Source: an uncultured Clostridia bacterium
GTDB taxonomy: Bacteria; Bacillota_A; Clostridia; Christensenellales; UBA1242
DNA: 64,000 bases
Reading direction: 5' to 3'
Assembly (NCBI GenBank): GCA_947629895.1
Contig: CANRFP010000001.1
Coordinates: 12,197-76,196, forward strand
Below the pieces are notes generated by a model that saw only the letters and a list, made by a program, of their open reading frames with translations, was not told the origin of the DNA and did no database searches. The first letter of the stretch is position 1. Each line of letters begins with the position of its first letter. The translations under genes and the position numbers were made by a program. Below, piece by piece: positions 55,221-64,000 of this stretch.

Positions 55221-57725
55221 TTGGCACAACTAAACTCATTGAAAACAATCAACAACATACAAAAAGACGGATTGCTTCAAAATTTGTTATTGTCGATCAA
55301 GCAAGATAAAACTCAGCTTGATGATTTTTCCAAGACTTTAAACGACCAAAAGGCAAAACTTGCTGCTGAGATGGCTGCAAGAGCGAAGGAAGAGGAAAAG
55401 AAGCAAGAAGCAGTTCAGGTTAAAGAGACAGAAAAAATTGAGGTTAAAGAAGCTGAAAAGGCAGAGCCAAAACAACAGCAAACCCAAGTTTTCTCACGCG
55501 GAGATAAATCGAACAATTTCCGCAAATTTGACGGGCAAAACAATCAAAATCGTTTCAACAACAATCGAAACGTAGGAAAGCCACAATTCCAGAACGGGCA
55601 AAAACCTTTTGGGAACTTTAACAGACAAAATCAAAATCCAAATGGCAAATTTGGAAACAGACCAATGCAAAACAATGGGCTAAAGGGGCAAAAAACCTTT
55701 GTTTCAACAAGGGCAAACAACTTTAAGTCCTTTGCAACTCCAACAGAGGATAGTTCTGTTCTTGCACAGCCTGAGAGAAATTTTGGCAACAAAAACAAAC
55801 AACGCAGAAATGTTGACGAAACCAAAAAAATTAACTTGAACAGAAAAGGCGGCTTCAAACAAAATAACATTCTTGTTATGGATGAAGATGGCTTTGAAGA
55901 AACCACAATGGGTTCAAGAAAACTTATAAAGAAAAAGAAAGAAGTGCAAACTGTTATTGCGCCAAAAGTAACGCACGCAGTTTTAACTTCAAGAGAAATT
56001 TCGGTTAAGGATTTGAGTGAAAAAATTGGAAAACCTGTTGCAGAAATCGTCAAAAAACTTATGCTTTTGGGCATTATGGCAACAATCAACAGCACGATTG
56101 ACTTTGACACTTGCGAACTTATTTGCAGCGAAATGGGTGTGACTGTTGAACTTAAACTTGACAAAACCTATGAAGAACAACTCCTCGACGTTTCGGGCGC
56201 CGATGAAGCGGAGGAAAATCTTGTTAAAAGGCCACCTGTTGTCACAGTTATGGGACATGTTGACCATGGTAAAACTTCTCTTTTGGATGCATTTAGAAAA
56301 ACAAATGTTGTTCTTGGAGAGGCAGGCGGAATTACTCAAAAAATTGGTGCTTATCAAATAAGTTTCAATGGCGAAAAAATCACATTCATCGACACACCAG
56401 GTCACGCTGCGTTCACATCTATGCGTGCAAGGGGCGCCGAGGTGACTGATATTGCAATTTTGGTTGTTGCGGCTGATGATGGAATTATGCCACAAACCAT
56501 TGAGGCAATAAACCATATTAAAGCGGCAAAAGTGCCAATGATTGTTGCAATAAACAAGATGGACAAACCAGAGGCAAATCCAGACCGCGTTAAGCAACAA
56601 CTTGCAGAAAACGGCGTTTTGCCAGAAGAGTGGGGCGGCGATGCAATTTGCGTTCCAATTTCTGCAAAAACGGGAATGGGGCTTGACGAACTGAAAAAGA
56701 TGATTCTTCTTGTTGCCGAAATGCAGGAACTTAAAGCAAATCCAAATGCTATGGCAAGAGGAACAATCATTGAGGCAGAACTTGACAAGGCACGCGGCGC
56801 TGTTGCAACGGTGCTTGTTCAAAATGGAACTCTCAAAATTGGCGACAACATCATGGCAGGCATAACTTTTGGCAAGGTTAAGGCCATGTTTGACGAAAAT
56901 GGAAACAAACTTAAAAAGGCTGGGCCTTCAACACCTGTTGAGGTTATGGGCTTTAATGATGTGCCAAATTCTGGTGATGCTGTTTATGCAGTTGAAGAGA
57001 GTTTGTCAAAACAAGTCATCAATGAAAGAATAAACAAAATTAAGCAGGAGCGGGCAAAACATACTTCCGGCGTGAGTGCAGACGACTTCATGAACAGAGT
57101 GCATGAGGGAAATCTTAAAAACCTCAACATCATCATAAAGGCGGACACGCAAGGCTCTGTTGAGGCTTTGAAGGCATCTTTGGAGGCAATAAGAAACGAC
57201 GAAGTTAAAGTTGTTTGCTTGCATAGTGGCGCCGGCGCAATAACCGAAAGCGATGTTATTTTGGCGCAAACAACGGGCGCGCACATCATTTCTTTCAACA
57301 TAAAAAATCCAAGCAAAACAATGCAAATGGCAGACTCGATGAAAGTGAATGTGATTGAAAGCAAAATCATCTATGAAGTTGTGGATGAAGTCACAAATCT
57401 TTCAAAGGGCATGATGGCCAAAAAGTATGAGGAAAAATATGTTGGAAGTGCCGAAATTAGGGTGCTTTTCAAACTTTCATCTGCTGGAAAAGTTGCTGGA
57501 AGTTATGTGCTTGACGGAAAAATTGTTAGAAACGGAATTGCAAAAATTAAGCGCGGCAACGATATTATTGGCGAAAGCGTTATTGACAGCATGAAGATTG
57601 TTAAAGATGAAAAATCTGAGGTTGCCAAAGGCTTTGAGTGCGGAATAAAACTCAAAGATAACATCGACTATGCTGAGGGCGACATCTTGGAGTGTTACAT
57701 CAAAGAAGAAGTTAAAAGAGCGTAA
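55221..57725 (+). CDS. infB: Translation initiation factor IF-2
   Basis: 834 residues, starting with TTG at 55221 behind AAAGGAG; no better start is in frame nearby. A Gln/Asn/Lys-rich N-terminus (about 45-200) is followed by IF2_N (SREISVKDLSEKIGKPVAEIVKKL), then the G domain with GHVDHGKTS, DTPGHAAF and NKMD, and C1/C2 domains that bind fMet-tRNA. The asparagine-rich low-complexity stretch replaces the usual Lys/Glu-rich linker. Confidence 0.98.
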   Translation: MAQLNSLKTINNIQKDGLLQNLLLSIKQDKTQLDDFSKTLNDQKAKLAAEMAARAKEEEKKQEAVQVKETEKIEVKEAEKAEPKQQQTQVFSRGDKSNNFRKFDGQNNQNRFNNNRNVGKPQFQNGQKPFGNFNRQNQNPNGKFGNRPMQNNGLKGQKTFVSTRANNFKSFATPTEDSSVLAQPERNFGNKNKQRRNVDETKKINLNRKGGFKQNNILVMDEDGFEETTMGSRKLIKKKKEVQTVIAPKVTHAVLTSREISVKDLSEKIGKPVAEIVKKLMLLGIMATINSTIDFDTCELICSEMGVTVELKLDKTYEEQLLDVSGADEAEENLVKRPPVVTVMGHVDHGKTSLLDAFRKTNVVLGEAGGITQKIGAYQISFNGEKITFIDTPGHAAFTSMRARGAEVTDIAILVVAADDGIMPQTIEAINHIKAAKVPMIVAINKMDKPEANPDRVKQQLAENGVLPEEWGGDAICVPISAKTGMGLDELKKMILLVAEMQELKANPNAMARGTIIEAELDKARGAVATVLVQNGTLKIGDNIMAGITFGKVKAMFDENGNKLKKAGPSTPVEVMGFNDVPNSGDAVYAVEESLSKQVINERINKIKQERAKHTSGVSADDFMNRVHEGNLKNLNIIIKADTQGSVEALKASLEAIRNDEVKVVCLHSGAGAITESDVILAQTTGAHIISFNIKNPSKTMQMADSMKVNVIESKIIYEVVDEVTNLSKGMMAKKYEEKYVGSAEIRVLFKLSSAGKVAGSYVLDGKIVRNGIAKIKRGNDIIGESVIDSMKIVKDEKSEVAKGFECGIKLKDNIDYAEGDILECYIKEEVKRA

Positions 57726-57754
57726 CACTCTTTTATTTTCTATGGGAGGTTTTT

Positions 57755-58123
57755 ATGTCGAATAGAATTGACAGGGCGAACAGCGAAATTCAAAGGGTTT
57801 TAAGTGAAATTATTAGAACAAAAATGAATGACCCAAGATTGAACAAAATTGTCAGCATAACTGAGGTTTCTGTTTCGCCGGACTTTAAATATTGCAAGGC
57901 AAAAGTGAGCGTTTTGGATGTGAACGACATATCCAATGTGACAAAAGTTTTGCAAAAAAGTGAAGGATTTATTAAAAGAGAACTTGCAAAAATGGTGGAT
58001 ATGCCACAAGTGCCAAAAATCAACTTTGTTGTTGACAAAAGCACGCAAAGCGCAATTCGAGTTGAAGAAATTTTGAGAACTTTGAACATTCCAAAGGAGG
58101 AAAACGAGGAAAATGATAACTGA
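57755..58123 (+). CDS. rbfA: Ribosome-binding factor A
   Basis: 122 residues with SEIIRTKMNDPRLNKIVSITEVSVSPDFKYCKAKVSV, the RbfA KH-like fold. Assists late 30S maturation. GGGAGG site. It overlaps the DHH gene by 11 bases. Confidence 0.96.
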   Translation: MSNRIDRANSEIQRVLSEIIRTKMNDPRLNKIVSITEVSVSPDFKYCKAKVSVLDVNDISNVTKVLQKSEGFIKRELAKMVDMPQVPKINFVVDKSTQSAIRVEEILRTLNIPKEENEENDN

Positions 58124-59087
58124 AAAACAAGTTGTTTCTGCACTGAAAAGCGCGAAAAATGTTGCAATTTTTTGCCATGTTAATCCCGACCCAGATGCCT
58201 ATGGCTCTGCATTTGCCGTGCGCGAAATTTGCCACGATTTTGGAATAAGGGCTGATGTGTTTGCAGTGCGAAACCCCGTTGGTTTTTTGGATAAAATTTT
58301 TCCTTTGGAAGAAGTTAGAACAGATTTTGTGGCAAAGAATTATGACCTTGTTGTTGTTTGTGATTTACACATTTTCAGCAGGCTGGACAAAATTTTTGTT
58401 GAAGAAATTGAGAAGGCAAAAAACATAATCAATATAGACCACCATGAAATTTTGGGAAATGAAGTGCTTATAACTGAAAATATTATTGATTATCCCGAAA
58501 AAGCGGCCACATGCGAAATTATTTGCGATATTGCCAAAAGCGAAGGCGTGAATATTTCACCAATTTGTGCAACTTATCTTTGGGCGGGCTTGATGGGCGA
58601 CACAGACAGATTTTTGCACAACAATTTGTCTATAAATGTGTTAAAAACAGCGGAATTTTTGATAAATTGCGGCGCAAAGGTGCAATTTGTTTATGATGCA
58701 CTTTACAGAACAACCACAAAAAAGCAACTTGCTGTTCATAAGGAATTTATTGACAAAATCAAATTTTTGGAAAATGGCAAAATTGGATTTGTGCTTTTCA
58801 CGCTTAATGAAATGGAAAAATTTGATGTTGATAAGGAAGACATTAAAAAATATGTGAACGAAATAACGCAAGTTGAGGGCGTGCAAGGCTCTTTTCTTGC
58901 TCTTGAATACACAAAAGACCACTATAAAATAAGCATTCGCACAAGAAATTTGAACGCTTTTGCTGTTGCCGAAAAAAGAGGTGGCGGTGGACATTTTAAT
59001 GCCGCAGGCTTTGAGGTTGACGGAACGGAATTGGAAATTGAAAATATGGCTCAAATTTGGGCAAAGGAACTTATCAATGCAAGATAG
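58113..59087 (+). CDS. nrnA: DHH-family phosphoesterase (NrnA-like)
   Basis: 324 residues. The DHH domain has HVNPDPDAYGSAFAV, VCDLH and DHHE, with a DHHA1 end RGGGGHFNAAGF. NrnA degrades nanoRNA and pAp, and some relatives cleave pApA derived from c-di-AMP, which may connect to the DAC-like gene at the window start. It overlaps rbfA by 11 bases and truB by 11 bases. Confidence 0.93.
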   Translation: MITEKQVVSALKSAKNVAIFCHVNPDPDAYGSAFAVREICHDFGIRADVFAVRNPVGFLDKIFPLEEVRTDFVAKNYDLVVVCDLHIFSRLDKIFVEEIEKAKNIINIDHHEILGNEVLITENIIDYPEKAATCEIICDIAKSEGVNISPICATYLWAGLMGDTDRFLHNNLSINVLKTAEFLINCGAKVQFVYDALYRTTTKKQLAVHKEFIDKIKFLENGKIGFVLFTLNEMEKFDVDKEDIKKYVNEITQVEGVQGSFLALEYTKDHYKISIRTRNLNAFAVAEKRGGGGHFNAAGFEVDGTELEIENMAQIWAKELINAR

Positions 59088-59925
59088 CGGAATTGTGCTT
59101 GTGAACAAAAGGGCGGGAATGTCGTCAAACACAGCGGTGAACATTGTAAAAAGAGTGCTTGGGGCAAAAAAGTGTGGGCATTTAGGCACGCTTGACCTTG
59201 AAGGCGAAGGCTTGCTGCCGGTGACTGTGAACAGTGCGACACGCCTTTTTGATTATTTTTTAAGCAAGTACAAAACCTATCAAACAACCTTCATTTTTGG
59301 AGTTGAAACAGACACTTTGGATTCTTCTGGAAAAGTGACAAAAACAAAAGATTGCGATGTTGCGGAAGAAGATGTTTTAAGGGTTTGCAAAGAGATGACG
59401 GGCAAATATTTTCAAATGCCACCACTTTATTCCGCAAAAAAAGTGAATGGAAAAATTGCATATAAAGAAGCAAGGGCAGGCGAGGAAATTAAACTTGCTG
59501 CAAAAGAAGTTGAGATAACAAAATTTAGCCTTATAAAAAAGGAAGCCAAAAACACTTTCACCTTTGAAATTTCTTGTTCAAGCGGAACATACATACGCTC
59601 CATTGCAAGAGATATGGCACAAAAATTGTCAACATATGGTATTATGCATTGCATACTACGCACAAGATGTGGAAAATTTTTGCTAAAAGATGCAAACACC
59701 ATTGATGAAATTAAAGCGGGCAAATTTACGCTTTTGCCATGCGAAAGTTTGTTTGATTTTAACAAAATTGTTTTGTCAGATGAGCAAAATTTCAAAATTT
59801 TGAATGGACAAAATTTGCCAATAAATGAAAAAAATGGAAAATATAAAATTTACTCAAAAGAAAAATTTTTGGGGCTTGGAGAAGTTGAAAATAAAATTTT
59901 AAAACTTACTTTAAGGCTTTTGTAA
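59077..59925 (+). CDS. truB: tRNA pseudouridine55 synthase TruB
   Basis: 282 residues from the ATG at 59077, overlapping nrnA. Catalytic Asp40 lies in HLGTLDLEGEGLLPV; the consensus after the Asp is PxATG, so this loop is unusual. YSAKKVNGK and SGTYIRSIARDM are typical. Codons for GIMHCIL (59638-59658) coincide with a copy of the palindromic repeat found in two intergenic spaces, without changing protein length. ribF, which often follows truB, is not present. Confidence 0.95.
   Translation: MQDSGIVLVNKRAGMSSNTAVNIVKRVLGAKKCGHLGTLDLEGEGLLPVTVNSATRLFDYFLSKYKTYQTTFIFGVETDTLDSSGKVTKTKDCDVAEEDVLRVCKEMTGKYFQMPPLYSAKKVNGKIAYKEARAGEEIKLAAKEVEITKFSLIKKEAKNTFTFEISCSSGTYIRSIARDMAQKLSTYGIMHCILRTRCGKFLLKDANTIDEIKAGKFTLLPCESLFDFNKIVLSDEQNFKILNGQNLPINEKNGKYKIYSKEKFLGLGEVENKILKLTLRLL
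59639..59659. repeat. Palindromic repeat core inside truB, copy 3
   Basis: 21 bases are identical to 38456-38476 in the same orientation. The flank ATATGG also matches the reversed flank of copy 1. The frame of truB is intact through it. Confidence 0.75.
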
Positions 59926-59935
59926 GGAGGAAAAT

Positions 59936-60805
59936 ATGGTTTTGTTTGGACCATCTGGAAACAGTGAAAAATTTCATAATGAGGGACATTCCACAACTCT
60001 TGAAACAGCGGCTTGGTTGAAAGAACAAGGCAAAAATTTGTTTGATGGCGGGCTTGATTTGTTTGAATACAGTTTTGGGCAAGGTTATCGCATGAAAACT
60101 GAAATGGCGGAACTTATTGGCAAATCTTTTGCAGAGCAGGGGATTGAGATGTCTGTGCACGCGCCATATTTCATAAATTTTGCAAATCCCGATGCTGTTA
60201 TGTATGAAAAATCGGTGGGCTATCTTAAAACGGGCATCAAATTTTTGCATAATTTTGGTGCAAAGCGGCTTGTTTTTCACCCCGGTTCATGCGGAAAAGA
60301 AACGCGCGAAAACGCCGTCAACCTTATTTTTGCACGCTTTAAAGAATGCATGCCAGAACTTGAAAAAGAACTTTCTGCTGATATGTATCTTTGCCCAGAA
60401 ACGATGGGAAAGCAAATGCAAATTGGCACATACAAAGAAGTTATTGATTTTTGCACAGTTTCCAAAAAACTGATGCCAACTTTTGATTTTGGGCATATAA
60501 ACGCTCTTTCGCAGGGCAGCCTGAAAAAAGAGGAAGATTATCATCGCATTTTTGATTATTGCGAGGAAAAATTGGGGCATGAACGCACAGACAAAGTGCA
60601 CATTCATTTTTCTAAAATTGAATATGGGGCGAAAGGGGAAATAAGGCATCTCACCTTTGATGACAAAATTTATGGGCCAGAATTTGAACCTCTTTGCAAT
60701 GTGCTTATAAAACGCGGACTAAACTGCCATGTTATTTGCGAAAGTGCCGGCACACAATCGGATGACAGCGTGTTTATGAAGAGCCTTTATTTAAGAAAGC
60801 GATAA
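59936..60805 (+). CDS. nfo: Endonuclease IV-like TIM-barrel protein
   Basis: 289 residues with the AP-endonuclease-2 pattern of metal ligands: MSVHAPYFINFA, LVFHPGS, CPETMGK, TFDFGHINA, KVHIHFSK and HVICESAG. Typical Nfo has His, Glu and Asp ligands at these places, so the tri-metal site is probably present, and a role in base-excision repair at abasic sites is likely. It follows truB by 10 bases with AAGGAGG, so it may belong to the end of the long operon. Confidence 0.8.
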   Translation: MVLFGPSGNSEKFHNEGHSTTLETAAWLKEQGKNLFDGGLDLFEYSFGQGYRMKTEMAELIGKSFAEQGIEMSVHAPYFINFANPDAVMYEKSVGYLKTGIKFLHNFGAKRLVFHPGSCGKETRENAVNLIFARFKECMPELEKELSADMYLCPETMGKQMQIGTYKEVIDFCTVSKKLMPTFDFGHINALSQGSLKKEEDYHRIFDYCEEKLGHERTDKVHIHFSKIEYGAKGEIRHLTFDDKIYGPEFEPLCNVLIKRGLNCHVICESAGTQSDDSVFMKSLYLRKR

Positions 60806-60903
60806 TTTGTTTATGTTGCATAAAAAAGCGCAAAATTTGGATTAAATCATAATTCCTCGCCTTAAAAATGGCAACAAATCTTAGGAATTATTGGGAAAAT
60901 GCT

Positions 60904-60932
60904 TGCACACAGCAAATAAGTGTGATATAATA
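60904..60932 (+). promoter_or_regulatory. Promoter of efp
   Basis: TTGCAC, 17 bases, TATAAT, with TAGGAG ahead of the ATG at 60967. Confidence 0.85.
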
Positions 60933-60966
60933 CATGTGTATTAGATTTATTTTTTAGGAGATTTTT

Positions 60967-61527
60967 ATGGTTACAGCAGGAGATTTTAGAAAAGGCACAA
61001 CATTTGAAATGGACGGTAACGTTTACAACGTCATTGAATTTATGCACGTTAAACCGGGCAAAGGCTCGCCATTTGTTCGTGCGAAAATCAAAAACGTTAT
61101 GACGGGGCAGGTTAGAGAGGACACTTTCAACCCTTCCGACAAATTCCAAGACGCAGTTATTGAAAAGAAGGAAATGCTTTATCTCTACAATGATGGAGAC
61201 CTTTATTATTTCATGGACAACGAAACTTTTGAGCAAATGCCATTAAACAAAGATGTTGTTGCTGATGCACTCAATTTCATTATCGAAAACATGAGCACAA
61301 CAATGTATATGTATAAGGGCGTTCCTTTTGCAGTTTATCCTCCAACTTTTGTTGAACTTGAAGTTGTTGACACAGAGCCTGGCATTCAAGGGGACACCTC
61401 AAAGGCATCAAAGAAGCCTGCAAAACTTATCACGGGCTACACAATCAATGTTCCACTTTTTGTTAACATTGGCGATGTTATCAGGGTTGACACGCGAGAT
61501 GGTTCTTACATGGAAAAAATAAAATAA
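60967..61527 (+). CDS. efp: Elongation factor P
   Basis: 186 residues, normal. Domain I carries the loop [15 protein letters not shown] with Lys32 at the tip, the residue modified in Bacillus-type EF-P. OB domains II and III follow (TKVEGDxSK-like [35 protein letters not shown]). It relieves ribosome stalling at polyproline, which matters for Pro-rich products such as the Cys/Pro-rich protein at 36.0 kb. Single gene with its own promoter and terminator. Confidence 0.98.
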   Translation: MVTAGDFRKGTTFEMDGNVYNVIEFMHVKPGKGSPFVRAKIKNVMTGQVREDTFNPSDKFQDAVIEKKEMLYLYNDGDLYYFMDNETFEQMPLNKDVVADALNFIIENMSTTMYMYKGVPFAVYPPTFVELEVVDTEPGIQGDTSKASKKPAKLITGYTINVPLFVNIGDVIRVDTRDGSYMEKIK

Positions 61528-61554
61528 ATGACTTTAAGGTCATTTTTATTTTTT
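61526..61554 (+). terminator. Terminator of efp
   Basis: ATGAC (61528-61532) pairs with GTCAT (61539-61543), followed by TTTTATTTTTT. Confidence 0.7.
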
Positions 61555-61565
61555 AAGGAGAATTG

Positions 61566-62393
61566 ATGGAATATTACAAACTTTATCCAAATAAAGACAT
61601 TGAAGTTGAAACAAACCAAAATTATATCAAATTCATGGAAGAGGCGGAAGTTTACAAAAGTGAAAGAGAGCATCTTTTTGTGAATAGAGATATGTTGAAC
61701 AGTTTGTATAGCGTTGAGGATGCAAGAGACGTCTCAATGAGGTTTTTTGCCAATCCTTACAACATTCTTGCACTTTTTGTGGCTTCTCACGCAGATGAAT
61801 TGAAAAAAGATGAGGTGGAAAGAAATCGAAAAGCGTGCATATCGTTTTTTAATGAATTTATCAAAAATGGCGGCAACTTTGAAGTTGTGAGAATGGGGCT
61901 AACGGCGCAAGAGCTTGCAGTTATAAAAAAGCAAAAGAAAATGAAAAAGGTTGACAAAAATTTGCTTTCTTATGAAAAAACGCTTTTGGAAATAATTGAA
62001 AAAACCTTTGAAATGAAAACTCCTTATGATGCATTTTTCCAAAAAGCCATCGAACTTGGAAAGGTTAGAAAAGAATACAAAAGCCTGCTTAGAGATTTGG
62101 TGGACCCAAAAACATTCTTAAAAAATCGTTTAACTCTTGAAAAAAAGATTGAAACACTCAAATCGCAATTGGTTGCTTTGGGAAAAGAATTTGACACAGA
62201 CATGCTTATGATTATTGCCCGAATGAAACAACAGCGAGTGAAATATGAATATGAAATTAAAGCCATTAGAAACGGTTTGGAATATGACGAAAACAAGGAA
62301 ATTCCAAAATCAACCAGATTTGCAGGTGCATTGGAAGTGATTGAATATGCCTCTGTTAGAAATGAAAAGGAAGGAATGAAAGCAAAAAAATAA
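61566..62393 (+). CDS. Hypothetical helical protein (275 aa)
   Basis: No family recognised. The ATG at 61566 follows AAGGAG; the TTG at 61563 is not needed. Soluble, strongly charged, largely helical, with a coiled-coil-like stretch near 190-235 (KIETLKSQLVALGKEF). It is transcribed from the efp side with a terminator on each side and has no evident partner. Confidence 0.6.
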   Translation: MEYYKLYPNKDIEVETNQNYIKFMEEAEVYKSEREHLFVNRDMLNSLYSVEDARDVSMRFFANPYNILALFVASHADELKKDEVERNRKACISFFNEFIKNGGNFEVVRMGLTAQELAVIKKQKKMKKVDKNLLSYEKTLLEIIEKTFEMKTPYDAFFQKAIELGKVRKEYKSLLRDLVDPKTFLKNRLTLEKKIETLKSQLVALGKEFDTDMLMIIARMKQQRVKYEYEIKAIRNGLEYDENKEIPKSTRFAGALEVIEYASVRNEKEGMKAKK

Positions 62394-62418
62394 GACCATA
62401 AGCATGGTCTTTTTTTTA
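62392..62418. terminator. Bidirectional terminator
   Basis: AGACCAT/ATGGTCT with an AAGC loop, flanked by A and T runs, between two convergent genes. Confidence 0.85.
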
Positions 62419-63336
62419 TAATTTCTTTTTTATTTGTTTAAGCCATTTTGTCATCATGCCGCTTTCAATAATGGTTTTAAGCATTCCGGGCTTATTTTGC
62501 TCCATTCTGAAAACGCAGTTTAAAAGTGTGAGCATATAGTCACCGTCTTTGTCAGAAATTTTTAATTTTTCAAGAAACGCAATGTTGTCCTCCACAACAA
62601 GAATGTTGTCAGAGTTTTCAATTTTAAAATCTTCAAAAGTTTTCACAAAGGCTTTAACTTCATCGTCATAAATCACAAAAGGGCGCTCAACAACCATGCT
62701 GTCGCGGGCGGTGTCTGTTGACCAAACACCAGCACTTTTTTTGTTTTTGAAAATTTTCAAATATTTTTCAACTTCTCTGTGAACAAGCGAACGTCTTTGC
62801 TCTTTTTTGTAGCACGCATAACACATTCCTTTATAAACATCTTCTTGCAAAAGGATTTCTTCGCCATCAACATCCAAAAAACCTTTTGTGAAACGGCCGT
62901 TTAATATCGCCGTATTTCCACACTCGCATTTGGTTTTTAACTCTTCAATCTTGTCGGAAAGTTCCAAAAATCTTTTGCTTCCGTCAAAAAGCAGCCCTTT
63001 AAAATTGGTTTTCAATCCAAAGGCATAAACAGGAACAACTTCTGCCACTTCTCTTATTTGTTCCACTTGTTTTGCGGTTAAAAAGTGACATTCGTCAACA
63101 ATCACAAGGTCTAAAGGTTGTTTTTTGTGTTCATAATAAAAAAGTTCCAAAAGGTTTTCGCTTTTCCTAAAAACGCACACGGGGCCTTTTTTTGAGGCTT
63201 TGATATTTTGATTTCTTGTGTCTATTTCCGATTTGAGAAACAGCACACTTTTCCCTTTTTTAAGTTCTTCGGCTCTGAAATCAAGAGAATACTCAATTTT
63301 TGGCGTTGACATCACAAAATATTTGTATGTGAGCAT
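62416..63336 (-). CDS. Thymidine kinase (TK1)-like protein with lost P-loop and C-terminal extension
   Basis: 306 residues from the ATG at 63336 (GGAGG upstream). The TK1 layout is recognisable: YFVMST strand, SEIDTR, Walker B with Asp81-Glu82 (VIVDECHFL), YAFGLKTNFKGLLFDGS, and a zinc site Cys137/139 with Cys172/175. The P-loop, STMNAGKS in TK1, reads STPKIEYS (10-17): the essential Gly and Lys are gone. About 115 residues are added at the C-terminus. It is probably inactive as a thymidine kinase and may have taken another role. It is divergent from lepA. Confidence 0.75.
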   Translation of the reverse strand: MLTYKYFVMSTPKIEYSLDFRAEELKKGKSVLFLKSEIDTRNQNIKASKKGPVCVFRKSENLLELFYYEHKKQPLDLVIVDECHFLTAKQVEQIREVAEVVPVYAFGLKTNFKGLLFDGSKRFLELSDKIEELKTKCECGNTAILNGRFTKGFLDVDGEEILLQEDVYKGMCYACYKKEQRRSLVHREVEKYLKIFKNKKSAGVWSTDTARDSMVVERPFVIYDDEVKAFVKTFEDFKIENSDNILVVEDNIAFLEKLKISDKDGDYMLTLLNCVFRMEQNKPGMLKTIIESGMMTKWLKQIKKKL

Positions 63337-63395
63337 GGCAAAACCTCCTAACTTTAATATAATAACAAATTTCAAAATAAAACACAAACTTTTTG

Positions 63396-63425
63396 TTGCT
63401 AAAACACTCAAAAATGTTGTATTAT
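63396..63425 (+). promoter_or_regulatory. Promoter of lepA
   Basis: TTGCTA, 18 bases, TATTAT, then AGAGGAAAAG before the TTG start at 63445. Confidence 0.65.
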
Positions 63426-63444
63426 TACAAAAGAGGAAAAGAAC

Positions 63445-64000
63445 TTGAAAGATTTATCACTGATAAGAAATTTTTGTATTATTGCACACATAGACCATGG
63501 CAAAAGCACTCTCGCTGACAGGCTGATTGAACTTACGGGCACAGTTTCAAAACGAGACATGCAAAGTCAAATTTTGGACAGCATGGAACTTGAACGCGAA
63601 AAGGGAATCACAATCAAACTTGCCCCAACGCGTTTGATTTATGAATGTGAGGGCAAAGAATACACGCTAAATTTGATTGACACGCCGGGGCATGTGGACT
63701 TCACTTATGAGGTTTCGCGTTCTCTTGCCGCTTGCGAGGTGGCGCTCCTTCTTGTTGACGCAACGCAGGGCGTGGAGGCTCAAACGCTTGCAAACACCTA
63801 TCATGCACTTGACAACAATTTGGAAATTGTTCCAATAATAAACAAAATAGACCTTCCTTCGGCGCAAATTGAGGCCTCAAAAGAGGAAATAGAGCAGGTT
63901 ATTGGCCTTGATGCACAAGATTGCCCTTGCATTTCCGCAAAAGAAGGCACAAATATAGACCAAGTTTTGAAAGCGATAATCACAAAAATCCCTCAGCCGG
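63445..64000 (+). CDS. lepA: Elongation factor 4 (LepA), 3' end outside window
   Basis: 185 residues visible, starting with TTG at 63445 behind AGAGGAAA. GTPase motifs are [14 protein letters not shown] (G1), [10 protein letters not shown] (G2 region), [20 protein letters not shown] (G3) and NKIDLPSA (G4), the order and wording of LepA rather than EF-G. LepA acts on translating or assembling ribosomes under stress. The open frame continues past the window end. Confidence 0.96.
   Translation, partial: MKDLSLIRNFCIIAHIDHGKSTLADRLIELTGTVSKRDMQSQILDSMELEREKGITIKLAPTRLIYECEGKEYTLNLIDTPGHVDFTYEVSRSLAACEVALLLVDATQGVEAQTLANTYHALDNNLEIVPIINKIDLPSAQIEASKEEIEQVIGLDAQDCPCISAKEGTNIDQVLKAIITKIPQP

Overview
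The window is one stretch of a low-GC, endospore-forming Firmicutes genome. It is most consistent with an uncultured member of the Clostridia. The evidence is the sporulation set (SpoVM, SpoVAC-SpoVAD-SpoVAE, YunB), a T-box leader on ileS, strong AGGAGG-type ribosome sites, consensus TTGACA/TATAAT promoters and Clostridia-like surface proteins. No sequence search was run, so the taxonomy is inference.

Layout. Positions 1-8.4 kb hold a partial diadenylate-cyclase-like protein, a thioredoxin-reductase-like flavoprotein, SpoVM, RarA, a lipoyl-less acyltransferase-like protein, a sigma-like regulator, an SH3 membrane protein and a lone phage-type terminase. From 8.4 to 20.3 kb lie cell-surface genes: a GLUG-type surface protein, an orphan solute-binding lipoprotein, a subtilase with leucine-rich repeats, LemA and a zinc-ribbon lipoprotein. 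A zincin peptidase and an unusual tRNA-Leu(AAG) are interspersed. From 20.3 to 24.7 kb come the spoVA genes, yunB and a HEPN-like/CBS protein. From 24.7 to 33.2 kb are T-box-ileS, an ABC exporter, two RNA-modification enzymes and PepF. From 33.2 to 36.2 kb is an accessory block on the minus strand: two secreted proteins sharing an N-terminal motif, an alternating repeat array, a promoter with a ten-base homopolymer in its spacer, and a Cys-rich small protein. From 36.2 to 42.7 kb are tlyA, an SDR enzyme, tadA, two CPBP proteases, rlmH and a two-gene unknown cassette.

From 43.0 to 61.5 kb runs the conserved translation/envelope supercluster: rpsB-tsf, a metal-responsive arsR and P1B-ATPase insertion, frr-uppS-cdsA-rseP, a truncated polC, rimP-nusA-ylxR-ylxQ-infB-rbfA-nrnA-truB, an endonuclease IV-like gene and efp. 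Compared with the usual Firmicutes order, pyrH, dxr, proS and the polymerase part of polC are missing here. The window ends with a thymidine-kinase-like protein that has lost its P-loop, and the start of lepA.

Themes for a second look. (1) At least nine genes carry a -10 box six or seven bases before their ATG and no ribosome site, which predicts leaderless mRNAs. (2) A C10 tract lies between the -35 and -10 of a secreted-protein gene, a classical phase-variation layout. (3) A palindromic repeat found in two intergenic spaces also occurs, 21 bases identical, inside truB. (4) A tRNA-Leu(AAG) would need A34-to-inosine editing, and tadA is in the same window. (5) Several enzymes lack key residues or domains: TK, an E2-like acyltransferase, a thioredoxin reductase, a DAC-like protein and PolC.
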